A stretch of DNA of 64,000 nucleotides from DATARH01 sp035309005 (lineage in GTDB: Bacteria > Pseudomonadota > Alphaproteobacteria > ATCC43930 > CGMCC-115725): assembly GCA_035309005.1 (NCBI GenBank), contig DATGFP010000051.1, forward strand, positions 1-64,000. The letters are read 5' to 3'. Position 1 is the first letter of the stretch; every line of letters begins with the position of its first letter. The position numbers and the translations under genes are program-made. The notes under the pieces were generated by a model that saw nothing but the letters and a program-made list of their open reading frames with translations, made no database searches and had not been told where the DNA came from. Shown here piece by piece: positions 41,710-50,290 of the stretch.

Positions 41710-42546
41710 TTAGGCCGGGTGGAACACCAGCGTACGCAGTTCGATGCTCTCGCGCGGGCGCGCATCGGGCGGCGTCGTCGGGTCGGTGAACGAGGTGTGC
41801 GGCATGAAGCGCGCCGAGATGTCGGTCCTGGTATCGGCGATCTTCAACAGCAGCGCCTCGTCGCGGCGCATCTGCGGCGCGTAGTACCACTGGTGCGCCG
41901 GGTTGTACTTGACCGAATACGTCTCGCCGACCCGGTCGCGGTACACCAGGTCCGACGGCACCAGATCATTGGCGCCGAGGGTGCGCGAATCGCATACCGC
42001 GAGCGGCGCGTCGCGCAGCGGCTCGTCGAGGATCGGCCGCCACAGATTGATCACCTGGACGCGGCCGCGCAGCAATTCCTCGGCCTCATCGCCCATCAGG
42101 TCGCGCACCCGCTGCGGCCCGGAACGGTCGGTATGGTCGACATGCACCCGGGTCGCCGGCTGGCGCGGCCCGCCGCGCGAGCGGTCCTGCACGCCGGGCA
42201 CGCGGCGGCGCTGCAGATGGTCGAAGATGAAGACGCGGGACGCGCCGGTGTGCTCGGCGATGAAGCGCTCGGCCTCGGGGTAGTAGACGTGGCGCACCTC
42301 CTCGTCATCCCAGAAATCGCGCACCGCGCTCCTCTGCTCGACCAGCGCGAAGCCCTGCACGTCGAGGCCGAGTTCGCCCTGGATCGGGCGCAGGTCGTGG
42401 ATCTGCATCTGGTGCGGCTCGTACGGCATGACCGACGGCGGGTCGTTCGCAGTCGGCTCATAGGCGTAATAGCGCGGACGCACGGTGGTCGCGCCGAGAT
42501 AGTTCAGCTCGGCCTCGACGTAAGGCAGGCGATCGATGTCACTCAT
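41710..42546 (-). CDS. CmcJ/NvfI/AsaB-like oxidoreductase
   Basis: The 278-residue protein starts DIDRLPYVEAELNYLGATTVRPRYYAYEP and contains VHVDHTDRSGPQRVRDLMG and VQVINLWRPILDEPLRDAPLAVCDSRTL with VYRDRVGETYSVKYNPAHQWYYAPQMRRDEALLLK. This is the CmcJ/AsaB/gibberellin desaturase-like family, found in cephamycin and fungal metabolite clusters, some members acting as Fe/2-oxoglutarate-type oxygenases. His and Asp in HVDHTD may bind metal. No other secondary-metabolism gene is adjacent. It is the last gene of a minus-strand run with DUF1127. Confidence 0.85.
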   Translation of the reverse strand: MSDIDRLPYVEAELNYLGATTVRPRYYAYEPTANDPPSVMPYEPHQMQIHDLRPIQGELGLDVQGFALVEQRSAVRDFWDDEEVRHVYYPEAERFIAEHTGASRVFIFDHLQRRRVPGVQDRSRGGPRQPATRVHVDHTDRSGPQRVRDLMGDEAEELLRGRVQVINLWRPILDEPLRDAPLAVCDSRTLGANDLVPSDLVYRDRVGETYSVKYNPAHQWYYAPQMRRDEALLLKIADTRTDISARFMPHTSFTDPTTPPDARPRESIELRTLVFHPA

Positions 42547-42576
42547 CGTTGATCCTCCTTCGGGGAACTGGCCGGT

Positions 42577-42759
42577 TCAGAACGGCGGAAAGCGAAAGGT
42601 CTCGGCCGGCATGTCGCGATAGGGCAATGTTAGCCGGTCGAGGGCGCGCTGCGCCACCGCGGAAAGCGATCGCAGCAAGCGTTTCGGCGCGCTGGTTTGC
42701 CGGCTCGGGGTTGCATCGACCGGCAGGTCGGCTGAGCGTCTCAGGATCGTGTCCATCAT
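42577..42759 (-). CDS. Small hypothetical protein downstream of DUF1127 gene
   Basis: The 60-residue ORF starts with an ATG that overlaps the DUF1127 stop (ATGA), with GGAGAG upstream. The product is basic with SAPKRLLRSLSAVAQRALDRL and ends YRDMPAETFRFPPF. No domain is recognised; the arginine-rich helix recalls DUF1127 partners. It probably belongs to the same transcript as the CmcJ-like gene. Confidence 0.5.
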   Translation of the reverse strand: MMDTILRRSADLPVDATPSRQTSAPKRLLRSLSAVAQRALDRLTLPYRDMPAETFRFPPF

Positions 42760-42992
42760 TCTCTCCAGAACGGCTTGTTGATCAGGAATTCGGCGTCGCC
42801 GCGGGTCAGGCCGATGTCGGCCAAGAGGCGCGCGTCGAGTTGCGCGAGCTGGCTGCGGTCGCGGCGGCGGTGCCGCCATTCGCGTAACGTCGCGGCAAAC
42901 CACTGCGTGGCGTCGCTGAGCGCTTCGAGCGCCAGCCGCCGGCGCAGCGCGCCGGGGCGCTCGCGAGCAGATTGCAAAGGGATCGCGGTCAT
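42756..42992 (-). CDS. DUF1127 domain small protein
   Basis: The 78-residue basic protein has the C-terminal DUF1127 block LDARLLADIGLTRGDAEFL. Relatives are 40-80 residues long, arginine-rich and associated with stress, phosphate or small-RNA control in alphaproteobacteria. It begins a minus-strand cluster divergent from the LysR gene, with a gap of 120 bases that must hold both promoters. Confidence 0.85.
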   Translation of the reverse strand: MTAIPLQSARERPGALRRRLALEALSDATQWFAATLREWRHRRRDRSQLAQLDARLLADIGLTRGDAEFLINKPFWRE

Positions 42993-43112
42993 ATTAGATC
43001 TCCTAAACTCAGTTCCCGCCTGAAATCGGCCAGAAGCGTGTTGAGGAGAAGCTGACCCTTGCGGAGATCTTTCGCAAACGAGACTTTCTCAGCAGCCGGA
43101 TTAGGAAAGCTC

Positions 43113-44030
43113 ATGCAGGCAACCGGCCACATGCCGCCCCTCAGCGCGCTGCGGGCGTTCGAGGCCGCGGCTCGGCTCAAATCCTTCAGCAAGGCGGCTG
43201 ACGAACTGAGCGTCACGCCGGCGGCCATCAGTCACCAGATCCATGCGCTCGAAGAGGATCTCGGCATCCGGCTGTTCGAGCGGCGCAACCGCGCCGTCGA
43301 ATTGACCGCCTCGGCCCGGCTGCTGCTGCCCGGCCTGTCGGAGGCGTTCTCCGGCATCCATGCGGCGGTCCGCCGGCTGCGAACGCACAACGACACCGGC
43401 ACGCTGACCGTCACCGCCTCGCCGTCGATCGCGGCCAAGTGGCTGGTGCTGCGGCTGCACCGCTTCCAGGAGCAGTGTCCCGACATCGACGTGCGGATCT
43501 CGACCAACGACAATGTCGTCGATCTGACGAGGGGAGATTTCGACCTCGCGATCCGCTACGGCAGCGGCCGCTATCCGGGGCTCGGCGTCGAATTGCTGCT
43601 GAAGAACGAGGTGTTTCCGGCCTGCAGCCCGCGGCTGCTGGAAACCGGGCCGCCGCTGCGCACGCCCGAGGATCTGCGCCACCACGCGCTGATCCACGAC
43701 CAGGCGGTCGATCGCGACCCGTTGGCGCCGACCTGGGCGATGTGGCTGAAGGCGGCCGGCGTCAGCGGCGCGCCGAGCGCGCCGGGCCTCACCTTCAGCG
43801 TCGGCTACATGGCGTTGGACGCGGCGATCGCCGGGCACGGGGTGGTGCTCGCCTACAGCACGATCGCCGCCGGCGATCTCGCGGCCGGGCGCCTCGTGCG
43901 GCTCTTCTCGTTGGCGCTGCCCGACCTCTTCGCCTATTACATCGTGACCGCGCCGGGCGCGCTCGAACGGCCCAAGGTCAGGGCGTTCCGCGACTGGCTG
44001 CGCCAGGAAGCCGACGCAATCACCGGGTGA
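43113..44030 (+). CDS. LysR-type transcriptional regulator (GcvA-like)
   Basis: The 305-residue regulator has an N-terminal winged HTH (LSALRAFEAAARLKSFSKAADELSVTPAAISHQIHALE) and then the effector domain with TLTVTASPSIAAKWLVLRL, a GcvA/AmpR-like phrase. The ATG at 43113 follows AGGAAAG. LysR proteins usually control a divergent gene; here that would be the DUF1127/small ORF/CmcJ cluster, so it is the candidate regulator. The ligand is unknown. Confidence 0.92.
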   Translation: MQATGHMPPLSALRAFEAAARLKSFSKAADELSVTPAAISHQIHALEEDLGIRLFERRNRAVELTASARLLLPGLSEAFSGIHAAVRRLRTHNDTGTLTVTASPSIAAKWLVLRLHRFQEQCPDIDVRISTNDNVVDLTRGDFDLAIRYGSGRYPGLGVELLLKNEVFPACSPRLLETGPPLRTPEDLRHHALIHDQAVDRDPLAPTWAMWLKAAGVSGAPSAPGLTFSVGYMALDAAIAGHGVVLAYSTIAAGDLAAGRLVRLFSLALPDLFAYYIVTAPGALERPKVRAFRDWLRQEADAITG

Positions 44031-44040
44031 TCTCGCAATA

Positions 44041-44122
44041 ATCGTCATTCCCGCGCAAGCGAGAATCCAGGGGGCCGAGGTTGGCGCATTTGCCCTGGAC
44101 CCCCGCTTTCGCGGGGTGACGA
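44041..44122. repeat. Dispersed inverted repeat after the LysR gene
   Basis: CGTCATTCCCGCGCAAGCGAGAATCCAGGG-type sequence pairs with CCCTGGACCCCCGCTTTCGCGGGGTGACGAT, an imperfect hairpin of about 80 bases, of the same family as 30594-30673. Confidence 0.78.
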
Positions 44123-44158
44123 TCAGATTTACTGCCACGTGCAACGAGGGGAGAAAAT

Positions 44159-44950
44159 ATGCCCGCCACAATCCGTAATGTCGCCCGCGAAAAGCTCGAA
44201 GCCGGCCAGCTGGCGTTGGGCGTCGGCATCCGCCTGACGCGCAGCGTCGAGATCGCCAAGGCGATGGCGGTCGCCGGGTTCGACTGGCTGTTTCTCGACA
44301 TGGAGCACGGCGTCATGTCGCTGGAAGCGTGCGCCCAGATCGCGACGGCGGCGCTCGACGCTGGCATAGCGCCGATCGCGCGGGTGCCGAACGGCGAATA
44401 TCCGATCGCGACGCGCGCCCTCGACAACGGCACGCTGGGCATCGTCATGCCGCATGTCGACAGCGCGGCCGAGGCGAGGGAAGTCGTCAACCGGCTGAAA
44501 TACCCGCCGGTAGGCCACCGCTCGATGGGCGGGATCGGGCCGCATTACGGGCTGCGCTCGGCTTCCAGCGGCGAGGCGGCGCAGGCGTTGAACGCCGCCA
44601 ACCTGACAATCGTCATGCTGGAGACGCCAGCCGCGATCGCCAACGCCGAGGAGATCGCCGCGGTGCCGGGGGTCGACGTTCTCCTGATCGGCACCAACGA
44701 TCTGTGCGCCGAGATGGGCATCCACGGCGATTTCGGCAACGAGCGCGTCGCCGACGCCTACGGCAAGATGATCGCCGCCTGCAAGAAGCACGGCAAATTC
44801 CCCGGCATGGCCGGCGTCTATAACGAAGCGATCATGCCGCGCTACATCGAGATGGGCGCGCGTTTCATCCTGGCCGGCCAGGACGCGCAGTTCCTCTCGG
44901 CCGGCGCCGCGCAGCGCACCGCCTTCGCACGCAAAACCTTTCCCGGATAG
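44159..44950 (+). CDS. HpcH/HpaI aldolase/citrate lyase family protein
   Basis: The 263-residue class II pyruvate aldolase has FDWLFLDMEHGVMSLE, PIARVPNGEYPIATRALDNG, GIVMPHVDSAAEA, and later VVMLETPAAIANAEEIAAVPGVDVLLIGTNDL-type phrases with the metal-binding Glu and Asp. The family splits or makes C-C bonds between pyruvate and aldehydes, as in HpaI and GarL. The partner pathway is not visible. The start is preceded by GAGGGGAG. Confidence 0.9.
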   Translation: MPATIRNVAREKLEAGQLALGVGIRLTRSVEIAKAMAVAGFDWLFLDMEHGVMSLEACAQIATAALDAGIAPIARVPNGEYPIATRALDNGTLGIVMPHVDSAAEAREVVNRLKYPPVGHRSMGGIGPHYGLRSASSGEAAQALNAANLTIVMLETPAAIANAEEIAAVPGVDVLLIGTNDLCAEMGIHGDFGNERVADAYGKMIAACKKHGKFPGMAGVYNEAIMPRYIEMGARFILAGQDAQFLSAGAAQRTAFARKTFPG

Positions 44951-45046
44951 TTCTACAGGCCAGCCAGGGCGCTTGCCGCAGCCGCGGGATTTTGCGCGCG
45001 GTGCGCTGGCTTGGTATTGTTGCCGCCGCAAGGAAAGGGCGACCCG

Positions 45047-45829
45047 ATGCTGCTGCAATCATGGGCCGTGCAACGCCGCGTCTGGGGCGCCGTGATGATG
45101 CGCGAGATCCAGACGCGCTGGGGCCGCCGCAACCTCGGATTCGCCTGGCTCTTTGCCGAACCGCTGGTATTCGCCTTCCCGGTGATCGCGATGTGGTCGC
45201 TGATCCGCTCGCCGGTCGAGCACGGCATCCCGCTGGTGCCGCTGATCTGGACCGGCTACATGCCGCTTTTGGTGTTCCGCCACGTCACCGGCCACGCGCT
45301 CTATGTGATACGCAGCAACGCCGCCCTGCTCTACCACCGCTCGGTGACGCCGTTCGACATCTTCGTCGGGCGCTGCGGGCTGGAAGCGATCGGCAACCTC
45401 GCGGCGCTGACCTTTTCGTTTTTCATCCTCTATTTCCTCGGCTTCGTCGACTGGCCGAAGAACGTGCCGCTGTTTATCGCCGGCAATCTCTTCATGGTCT
45501 GGTGGGCGCTCGCCGTCGCGCTGATCGTCGCGGCGTGGAGCGAGCGCACCGACCTCGTCGAGCATGTCTGGCAGGTGATTTCCTACATGTACATGCCGGT
45601 GTCCGGCTTCTGGTTTCTCGCCGACTGGCTGCCGACGCCGATCCGTCATGTCGGCCTGGCGGTGATGCCGTCGATCCATGCCTACGAGATGATCCGCGGC
45701 GGCCTCTTGGGCCATCAGATCCAGACCTATTACGACCCCGTCTACCTGACCTATTTCCTCGCGGCGCTGACGCTGTTCGGGCTGTGGCTGATGCATGATA
45801 TCCGCCGGCACCTGGAGCTCGTGGAATAA
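45047..45829 (+). CDS. ABC-2 type polysaccharide export permease (orphan)
   Basis: The 260-residue permease is of the KpsM/Wzm family: starts VQRRVWGAVMMREIQTRWGRRNLGFAW, then about six membrane segments and late SGFWFLADWLPTPIRHVGLAVMPSIHAYEMIR. It is typical of capsule export. Unlike 15883-16764, no ATPase gene is next to it. AGGAAAGGG lies before the ATG. Its ATPase may be the Wzt/KpsT at 15092 or one outside the window. Confidence 0.88.
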   Translation: MLLQSWAVQRRVWGAVMMREIQTRWGRRNLGFAWLFAEPLVFAFPVIAMWSLIRSPVEHGIPLVPLIWTGYMPLLVFRHVTGHALYVIRSNAALLYHRSVTPFDIFVGRCGLEAIGNLAALTFSFFILYFLGFVDWPKNVPLFIAGNLFMVWWALAVALIVAAWSERTDLVEHVWQVISYMYMPVSGFWFLADWLPTPIRHVGLAVMPSIHAYEMIRGGLLGHQIQTYYDPVYLTYFLAALTLFGLWLMHDIRRHLELVE

Positions 45830-45876
45830 GCGCGGGCGCGCCGCGAAACGCAGAAACCACACCGGAGAGGATCGCC

Positions 45877-46845
45877 ATGTCGGTCGTATTGGGCACGGAC
45901 GGCTATCGCTATGCGGTCGACGATTCCTGGGCGAAGCTGCCGCCCGGCATGGCGTTCAACGCCGATGTCGCGGCGGTCGGCGTCGACAGCCACGACAACG
46001 TCTACGCCTTCAACCGCGGCGCCCATCCGATGTGCGTCTTCGACCGCGACGGCAATTTTCTGCGCTCGTGGGGCGAGGGGGTGTTCGTGCGGCCGCACGG
46101 CGTCTTCATGGCGCCCGACGACACGCTGTGGCTGACCTCCGACGGCGACCACACGGTCCGCCACTGCACGCTCGACGGCAAGGTGCTGCAGACCCTCGGC
46201 ATTCCCGGCAAGCCCGCGCCCTATATGAGTGGCGAGCCGTTTCACCGCTGCACCCATACCGCCTTTTCGCCGCAGGGCGAGCTTTACATCTCCGACGGCT
46301 ACGGCAACGCCCGCGTGCACAAATTCAGCCCCGACGGCAAGCTGTTGTTCTCGTGGGGCGAGCCCGGCACCGACCCCGGCTGCTTCAACATTCCGCACAA
46401 CATCTGCTGCGACGCCGATGGCTGGGTCTATGTCGCCGACCGCGAAAACCACCGCGTGCAGGTGTTTAACGGCAACGGCAAGTACGAGGCGCAGTGGAAC
46501 AACATGCACCGCCCGTCGGGCCTCTACATGGAGCCGGGCAAGGACGGCCGCTTTTTCATCGGCGAGATCGGCCCCGACATGGCGGTCAACATCGACCTGC
46601 CGAATTGCGGGCCGCGGGTCAGCATCTACACCCATAAGGGCGAACTCTTGGCGCGGCTCGGCCATGCCCATGCCGGGCTGGAGACCGGCCAGTTCATCTC
46701 GCCGCACGGCCTGTGCGTCGACTCGCGCGGCGACATCTATGTCGGCGAGGTCTCGTTCACCAATTGGGGTCGCCGGGTGCGCGCCCGCGGCGAAGAGTTG
46801 CCGCCGGGCCTCAGGAGCTTGCAGAAGCTGGTCAAGGTGAGCTGA
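45877..46845 (+). CDS. NHL-repeat six-bladed beta-propeller protein
   Basis: This 322-residue protein has several NHL blades: VGVDSHDNVYAFNRGAHPMCVFDRDG, LYISDGYGNARVHKFSPDG, CDADGWVYVADRENHRVQVFNGNG and LCVDSRGDIYVGEVS. It resembles the propeller of peptidyl-alpha-hydroxyglycine lyase, but the metal-site residues cannot be matched with certainty. There is no signal peptide. Enzyme or scaffold function is unknown. GGAGAGG precedes the start. Confidence 0.85.
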   Translation: MSVVLGTDGYRYAVDDSWAKLPPGMAFNADVAAVGVDSHDNVYAFNRGAHPMCVFDRDGNFLRSWGEGVFVRPHGVFMAPDDTLWLTSDGDHTVRHCTLDGKVLQTLGIPGKPAPYMSGEPFHRCTHTAFSPQGELYISDGYGNARVHKFSPDGKLLFSWGEPGTDPGCFNIPHNICCDADGWVYVADRENHRVQVFNGNGKYEAQWNNMHRPSGLYMEPGKDGRFFIGEIGPDMAVNIDLPNCGPRVSIYTHKGELLARLGHAHAGLETGQFISPHGLCVDSRGDIYVGEVSFTNWGRRVRARGEELPPGLRSLQKLVKVS

Positions 46846-46849
46846 CCCG

Positions 46850-47032
46850 ATGGGCAAGGGGGCGGTCAGGGGAATGATATTCGGGGCCGCGGCGATCGGG
46901 TTTGCCGTCTTCAGCATCGCGACGCGAACCGAGACGCCACCGCCCGGATACGCCCTTCTGGACTACGGGCTGATCGGCGTCGGGGCTGCGGGTTTCCTCG
47001 GTTCGCTCGTGATGTATTTGAAGAGCAAGTGA
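46850..47032 (+). CDS. Small two-segment membrane protein, unknown
   Basis: The 60-residue ORF begins 4 bases after the propeller gene's stop. It has two hydrophobic stretches (about 8-23 and 36-57) separated by TRTETPPPGYALLDYG. I do not recognise a family. Its close spacing to both neighbours suggests that it is translated as part of an operon with the nucleoside transporter. Confidence 0.6.
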   Translation: MGKGAVRGMIFGAAAIGFAVFSIATRTETPPPGYALLDYGLIGVGAAGFLGSLVMYLKSK

Positions 47033-47051
47033 GGCTGAGGGCTGCACGAAC

Positions 47052-48290
47052 GTGCGCGGCCTCCTTGGGATCTGCACGATACTTCTCTTTGCCTGGACGC
47101 TCAGCGAGGACCGGTTTCGGGTGCCGTGGCGCATCGTCGTGGTCGGCGTGCTGCTGCAGTTCGGCCTCGCGCTGGTCTTTCTCAAATTCCCGCCGGCCAG
47201 AGCGGCCTTCCTGCTCCTCAACCGCGCGGTCGAGGCGTTGCAGCAGGCGACCGAGGCCGGCACCGGCTTCGTCTTCGGCTATCTGGGCGGCGGCGATCTG
47301 CCATTCGCCGAAGTCAAGCCCGGGGCCAGTTTCATCTTCGCGTTCCGCGCCCTGCCGCTGGTGCTTGTGATCAGCGCGCTGGCCACCCTGTTATTCTACT
47401 GGGGGGTGCTGCAGCGTATCGTGCAGGCGTTCGCCTGGGTGCTGCGCCGCTCGGTCGGGATCGGCGGGCCGTTGGGACTCGGCGCCGCGGTGCACATCTT
47501 CGTCGGCCACATCGAGGGGCCGCTCCTCATTCGCCCCTACCTCGCGCGGCTCGAACGCGGCGAATTGTTTGCGCTGATGAGCTGCGGCATGGCCGGGATC
47601 GCCGGGACCGTGATGGTGCTTTACGCCGCGTTGATCGGCTCGGTCATCCCGAATGCGCTCGGCAACATCCTGATCGCCGCGGTGATCAGCACCCCGGCCG
47701 CGCTCGCCATCGCCGCGCTGATGGTGCCGTTCCGCCCCGACCTGTCGGCGGCAGGGCGGCTCGTGCTCGATGACCCGCCGGCCAGTGCGATGGATGCGGT
47801 CGCCAAGGGGACGCGCGACGGCATCGTATTTCTCGCCAACATCATCGCGATGCTGGTCGTCCTCGTCGCACTTGTGAGCCTCGCCAACAGCCTCCTCTCG
47901 CTGTTGCCTGATTTCTGGGGCGCGAAGCTGACGCTGCAGCGCCTCTTCGCCTACGCCTTCCGACCGGTGATGTGGCTGATCGGCATCCCCGGCCCGGAGA
48001 CCGCCGCCGCCGCCGCGCTGATGGGCACGAAGACCGTGCTCAACGAGTTCATCGCCTATGTCGATCTGGCCAAGCTGTCGCCCGAGGCGCTGGGCCCGCG
48101 CTCGCGCCTGATCATGACCTATGCGCTGTGCGGTTTCGCCAATTTCGGCAGCCTCGGCATCCTGATCGGCGGCATGGGCGCGATGGTGCCCGAGCGCCGC
48201 CCGGAGATCGTCGCGCTCGGGCTGCGCGCCATCCTGTCGGGCACCCTCGCGACCTGCATGTCGGGCGCGGTCGTCGGCTTGCTCGTCTAG
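47052..48290 (+). CDS. Concentrative nucleoside transporter (NupC/CNT family)
   Basis: The GTG start gives 412 residues. It is a multi-spanning protein with CNT signatures FVFGYLGGG and FAFRALPLVLVISALATLLFYWG, GGPLGLGAAVHIFVG, GMAGIAGTVMVLYAALIG and the late MGTKTVLNEFIAY and YALCGFANFGSLGI. It imports nucleosides with H+ or Na+. The neighbouring minus-strand mtnA/mtnP genes handle methylthioadenosine, so nucleoside salvage is a shared theme. It is convergent with the thioesterase gene. Confidence 0.95.
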   Translation: MRGLLGICTILLFAWTLSEDRFRVPWRIVVVGVLLQFGLALVFLKFPPARAAFLLLNRAVEALQQATEAGTGFVFGYLGGGDLPFAEVKPGASFIFAFRALPLVLVISALATLLFYWGVLQRIVQAFAWVLRRSVGIGGPLGLGAAVHIFVGHIEGPLLIRPYLARLERGELFALMSCGMAGIAGTVMVLYAALIGSVIPNALGNILIAAVISTPAALAIAALMVPFRPDLSAAGRLVLDDPPASAMDAVAKGTRDGIVFLANIIAMLVVLVALVSLANSLLSLLPDFWGAKLTLQRLFAYAFRPVMWLIGIPGPETAAAAALMGTKTVLNEFIAYVDLAKLSPEALGPRSRLIMTYALCGFANFGSLGILIGGMGAMVPERRPEIVALGLRAILSGTLATCMSGAVVGLLV

Positions 48291-48292
48291 CC

Positions 48293-49144
48293 TCAGCCGA
48301 CCGCCACGACGAGCGGCTCGGCGCGCGCGCGAATGTCGTCGGGCCAGCGCGCCGGGCGGCGCGCATCGAGATCGAGGTTGACGCCATATTGGCCGACCCG
48401 CGCGACCTCCTGCCCGTTGCGCGGGTCGGTCATGCGGTGAACGAGGCGCAGCGAGGAATTGCCGAGGTGAGCGATGCCGGTCTGGACGAGAAACGGCTCG
48501 TCGAGACCGAGGCTCCCGGAAATCCGCAGCCCCAGTTCAAAGGTCGAGAAGCCGCGACGACCGGTCTCCATATATTCGGCATTCATGCCGATCGCCGAGC
48601 CGGCCTGGACGCAGGCATCGGTAAAACGGTGCACCATCGCCGCCATCCCGAAGCGACCGTCGGCGCTCAGATCCACCGGCTTCACCCTGCCCCGCGCGGT
48701 CGGGATGAAGCCGGCGTGGCTTCTGGGTTCGGGGCGATCCTCCAGGGTCGGCCCTTCCCACGGGCCGAGCCGCGCCGCGATCGCGCTCTGGCGCTCCGGC
48801 GACAGGGCGCCGACCGGCAATTCCCAGCGCTCCTCGACCCAGGTGACGGTTTCGCCGGTGGACGAATCGACAAACCGGTGGCCGAGCCGCAGCCCCGGAT
48901 CGACCGAGAGCGCGGCGCTCTCGATGTGAAAGCTGCTGCCGGCCCGCAATTCGCGCGTGAAGCGCACCTCGAAATGCCGCGGGAAATGGCCGGCGCGCAG
49001 GAACTCGCGCAGCGCCAGGGCTTCGGTAAAGCTGCGCCCGGCTTCGCCCAGCCGGTCGAAGTAATAGGCGATCGTGAAATGCTCGGTGACGTCGCATTCC
49101 CAGGGCGGCACCGTGCCGCGGTAGGTCTCGCTCCAGTTTTCCAT
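48293..49144 (-). CDS. Hotdog-fold thioesterase family protein
   Basis: The 283-residue protein is large enough for two hotdog domains. The first starts GTVPPWECDVTEHFTIAYYFDRLGEAG, in which the Asp-x-x-x-His segment matches acyl-CoA thioesterases of the 4-hydroxybenzoyl-CoA type; a second repeat is suggested by GMNAEYMETGRRGFSTFELGLRI. A substrate is not evident. The ATG at 49144 is 23 bases after the mtnA stop on the same strand; a longer frame to 49426 would run into mtnA. Confidence 0.8.
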   Translation of the reverse strand: MENWSETYRGTVPPWECDVTEHFTIAYYFDRLGEAGRSFTEALALREFLRAGHFPRHFEVRFTRELRAGSSFHIESAALSVDPGLRLGHRFVDSSTGETVTWVEERWELPVGALSPERQSAIAARLGPWEGPTLEDRPEPRSHAGFIPTARGRVKPVDLSADGRFGMAAMVHRFTDACVQAGSAIGMNAEYMETGRRGFSTFELGLRISGSLGLDEPFLVQTGIAHLGNSSLRLVHRMTDPRNGQEVARVGQYGVNLDLDARRPARWPDDIRARAEPLVVAVG

Positions 49145-49167
49145 CCGAGCTCCGCAGGTATCCTTGT

Positions 49168-50283
49168 TTAGGCCGCTTCCTGGCGGCGCTCCGGAAACAA
49201 CCCCAACAGCCCCTCGCGCGACGCCGGGCAAACGCCGCGCTCGGTAATCAGCGCGGTGACCAGCCGCGCCGGCGTCACGTCGAAAGCGAAATTGGCGGCC
49301 GGGCTGCCCTCGGGCGTCAGGCGCACCTCGACCCGGGTGCCCGCTGCGGTCCAGCCGGCGATATGCGTCAGCTCGCGCGGATCGCGCCGCTCGATCGGGA
49401 TCCGGGCGCCGTCCGCGCTCGCCCAATCGATCGTCGGTGACGGCAACGCGACGTAAAACGGCACGCCGTTATCCTCTGCCGCCAGCGCCTTGAGATAGGT
49501 GCCGATCTTGTTGGCGACATCGCCGTTGGCGGCGGTGCGGTCGGTGCCGACGAGGCAAAGATCGACCTCGCCCTGGCGCATCAGGTGCCCGCCGGCATTG
49601 TCGGCGATGACCGTATGCGGCACGCCATGCTGGCCCAATTCCCAGGCGGTCAGGCTTGCCCCCTGGTTGCGCGGCCGGGTCTCATCGACCCAGACATGCA
49701 GCCGCACGCCGGAATCATGGGCCCGGTAGACCGGCGCCAGCGCGGTGCCCCAATCGACCGTGGCGAGCCAGCCGGCATTGCAATGCGTCAGGATCTGCAG
49801 CGGCCCGCGCCCGCTTTTGGCGTCCGCCGCGGCCTCGATCAAGGCGCCGCCGCGCTCGCCGATCGCCCGGTTGATCGCGACATCCTCGTCGGCGATCGAA
49901 GCGGCGCGCCCCAGCGCCGCGGCGAGGCGACGCTGGGGCGGCAGCGCAGCCACCGCGCGGCGCACCTCGGCAACACCCCAGGCGAGATTGACCGCGGTCG
50001 GCCGGGTCGCCGTCAGAACCTCGGCGGCGTGCTCGATGGCGCGGTCGCGGGGGTCCTCGGCGATCGCCAGCGCCATGCCGTAGGCCGCCGTCGCGCCGAT
50101 CAGCGGCGCGCCGCGCACCTGCATGTCGCGGATCGCCCGCGCCGCATCGTCGAGACCGGTGAGCCGGGCGATGACGAGCGCGTGCGGCAGCCGGGTCTGG
50201 TCGATGATCTCGACGATCGGCGCCTCGGGTCGCTGGCCCGCGGCGAGCCAGATCGTGCGCATCGCGCGGCCGGCGACCAGCAT
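49168..50283 (-). CDS. mtnA: S-methyl-5-thioribose-1-phosphate isomerase
   Basis: The 371-residue enzyme has RGAPLIGATAAYGMALA, the catalytic cysteine in LTHCNAGWLATVDWGTA, the catalytic aspartate in VGTDRTAANGDVANKIGTY, and PSPTIDWASADG. It converts methylthioribose-1-P to methylthioribulose-1-P in methionine salvage or in the methylthioadenosine-isoprenoid shunt. It lies 7 bases after mtnP, so the pair forms an operon. The next salvage genes (mtnB, mtnC, mtnD) are not seen here. Confidence 0.95.
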   Translation of the reverse strand: MLVAGRAMRTIWLAAGQRPEAPIVEIIDQTRLPHALVIARLTGLDDAARAIRDMQVRGAPLIGATAAYGMALAIAEDPRDRAIEHAAEVLTATRPTAVNLAWGVAEVRRAVAALPPQRRLAAALGRAASIADEDVAINRAIGERGGALIEAAADAKSGRGPLQILTHCNAGWLATVDWGTALAPVYRAHDSGVRLHVWVDETRPRNQGASLTAWELGQHGVPHTVIADNAGGHLMRQGEVDLCLVGTDRTAANGDVANKIGTYLKALAAEDNGVPFYVALPSPTIDWASADGARIPIERRDPRELTHIAGWTAAGTRVEVRLTPEGSPAANFAFDVTPARLVTALITERGVCPASREGLLGLFPERRQEAA

Positions 50284-50290
50284 CGCCGCC

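Noticed and set aside
44159..44950. HpcH-type aldolase as the class II aldolase of a methylthio-sugar shunt with mtnA/mtnP
   Set aside because: The shunt enzyme belongs to another aldolase family (Ald2-like); this one is a pyruvate-type HpcH aldolase and 5 kb away from mtnA.
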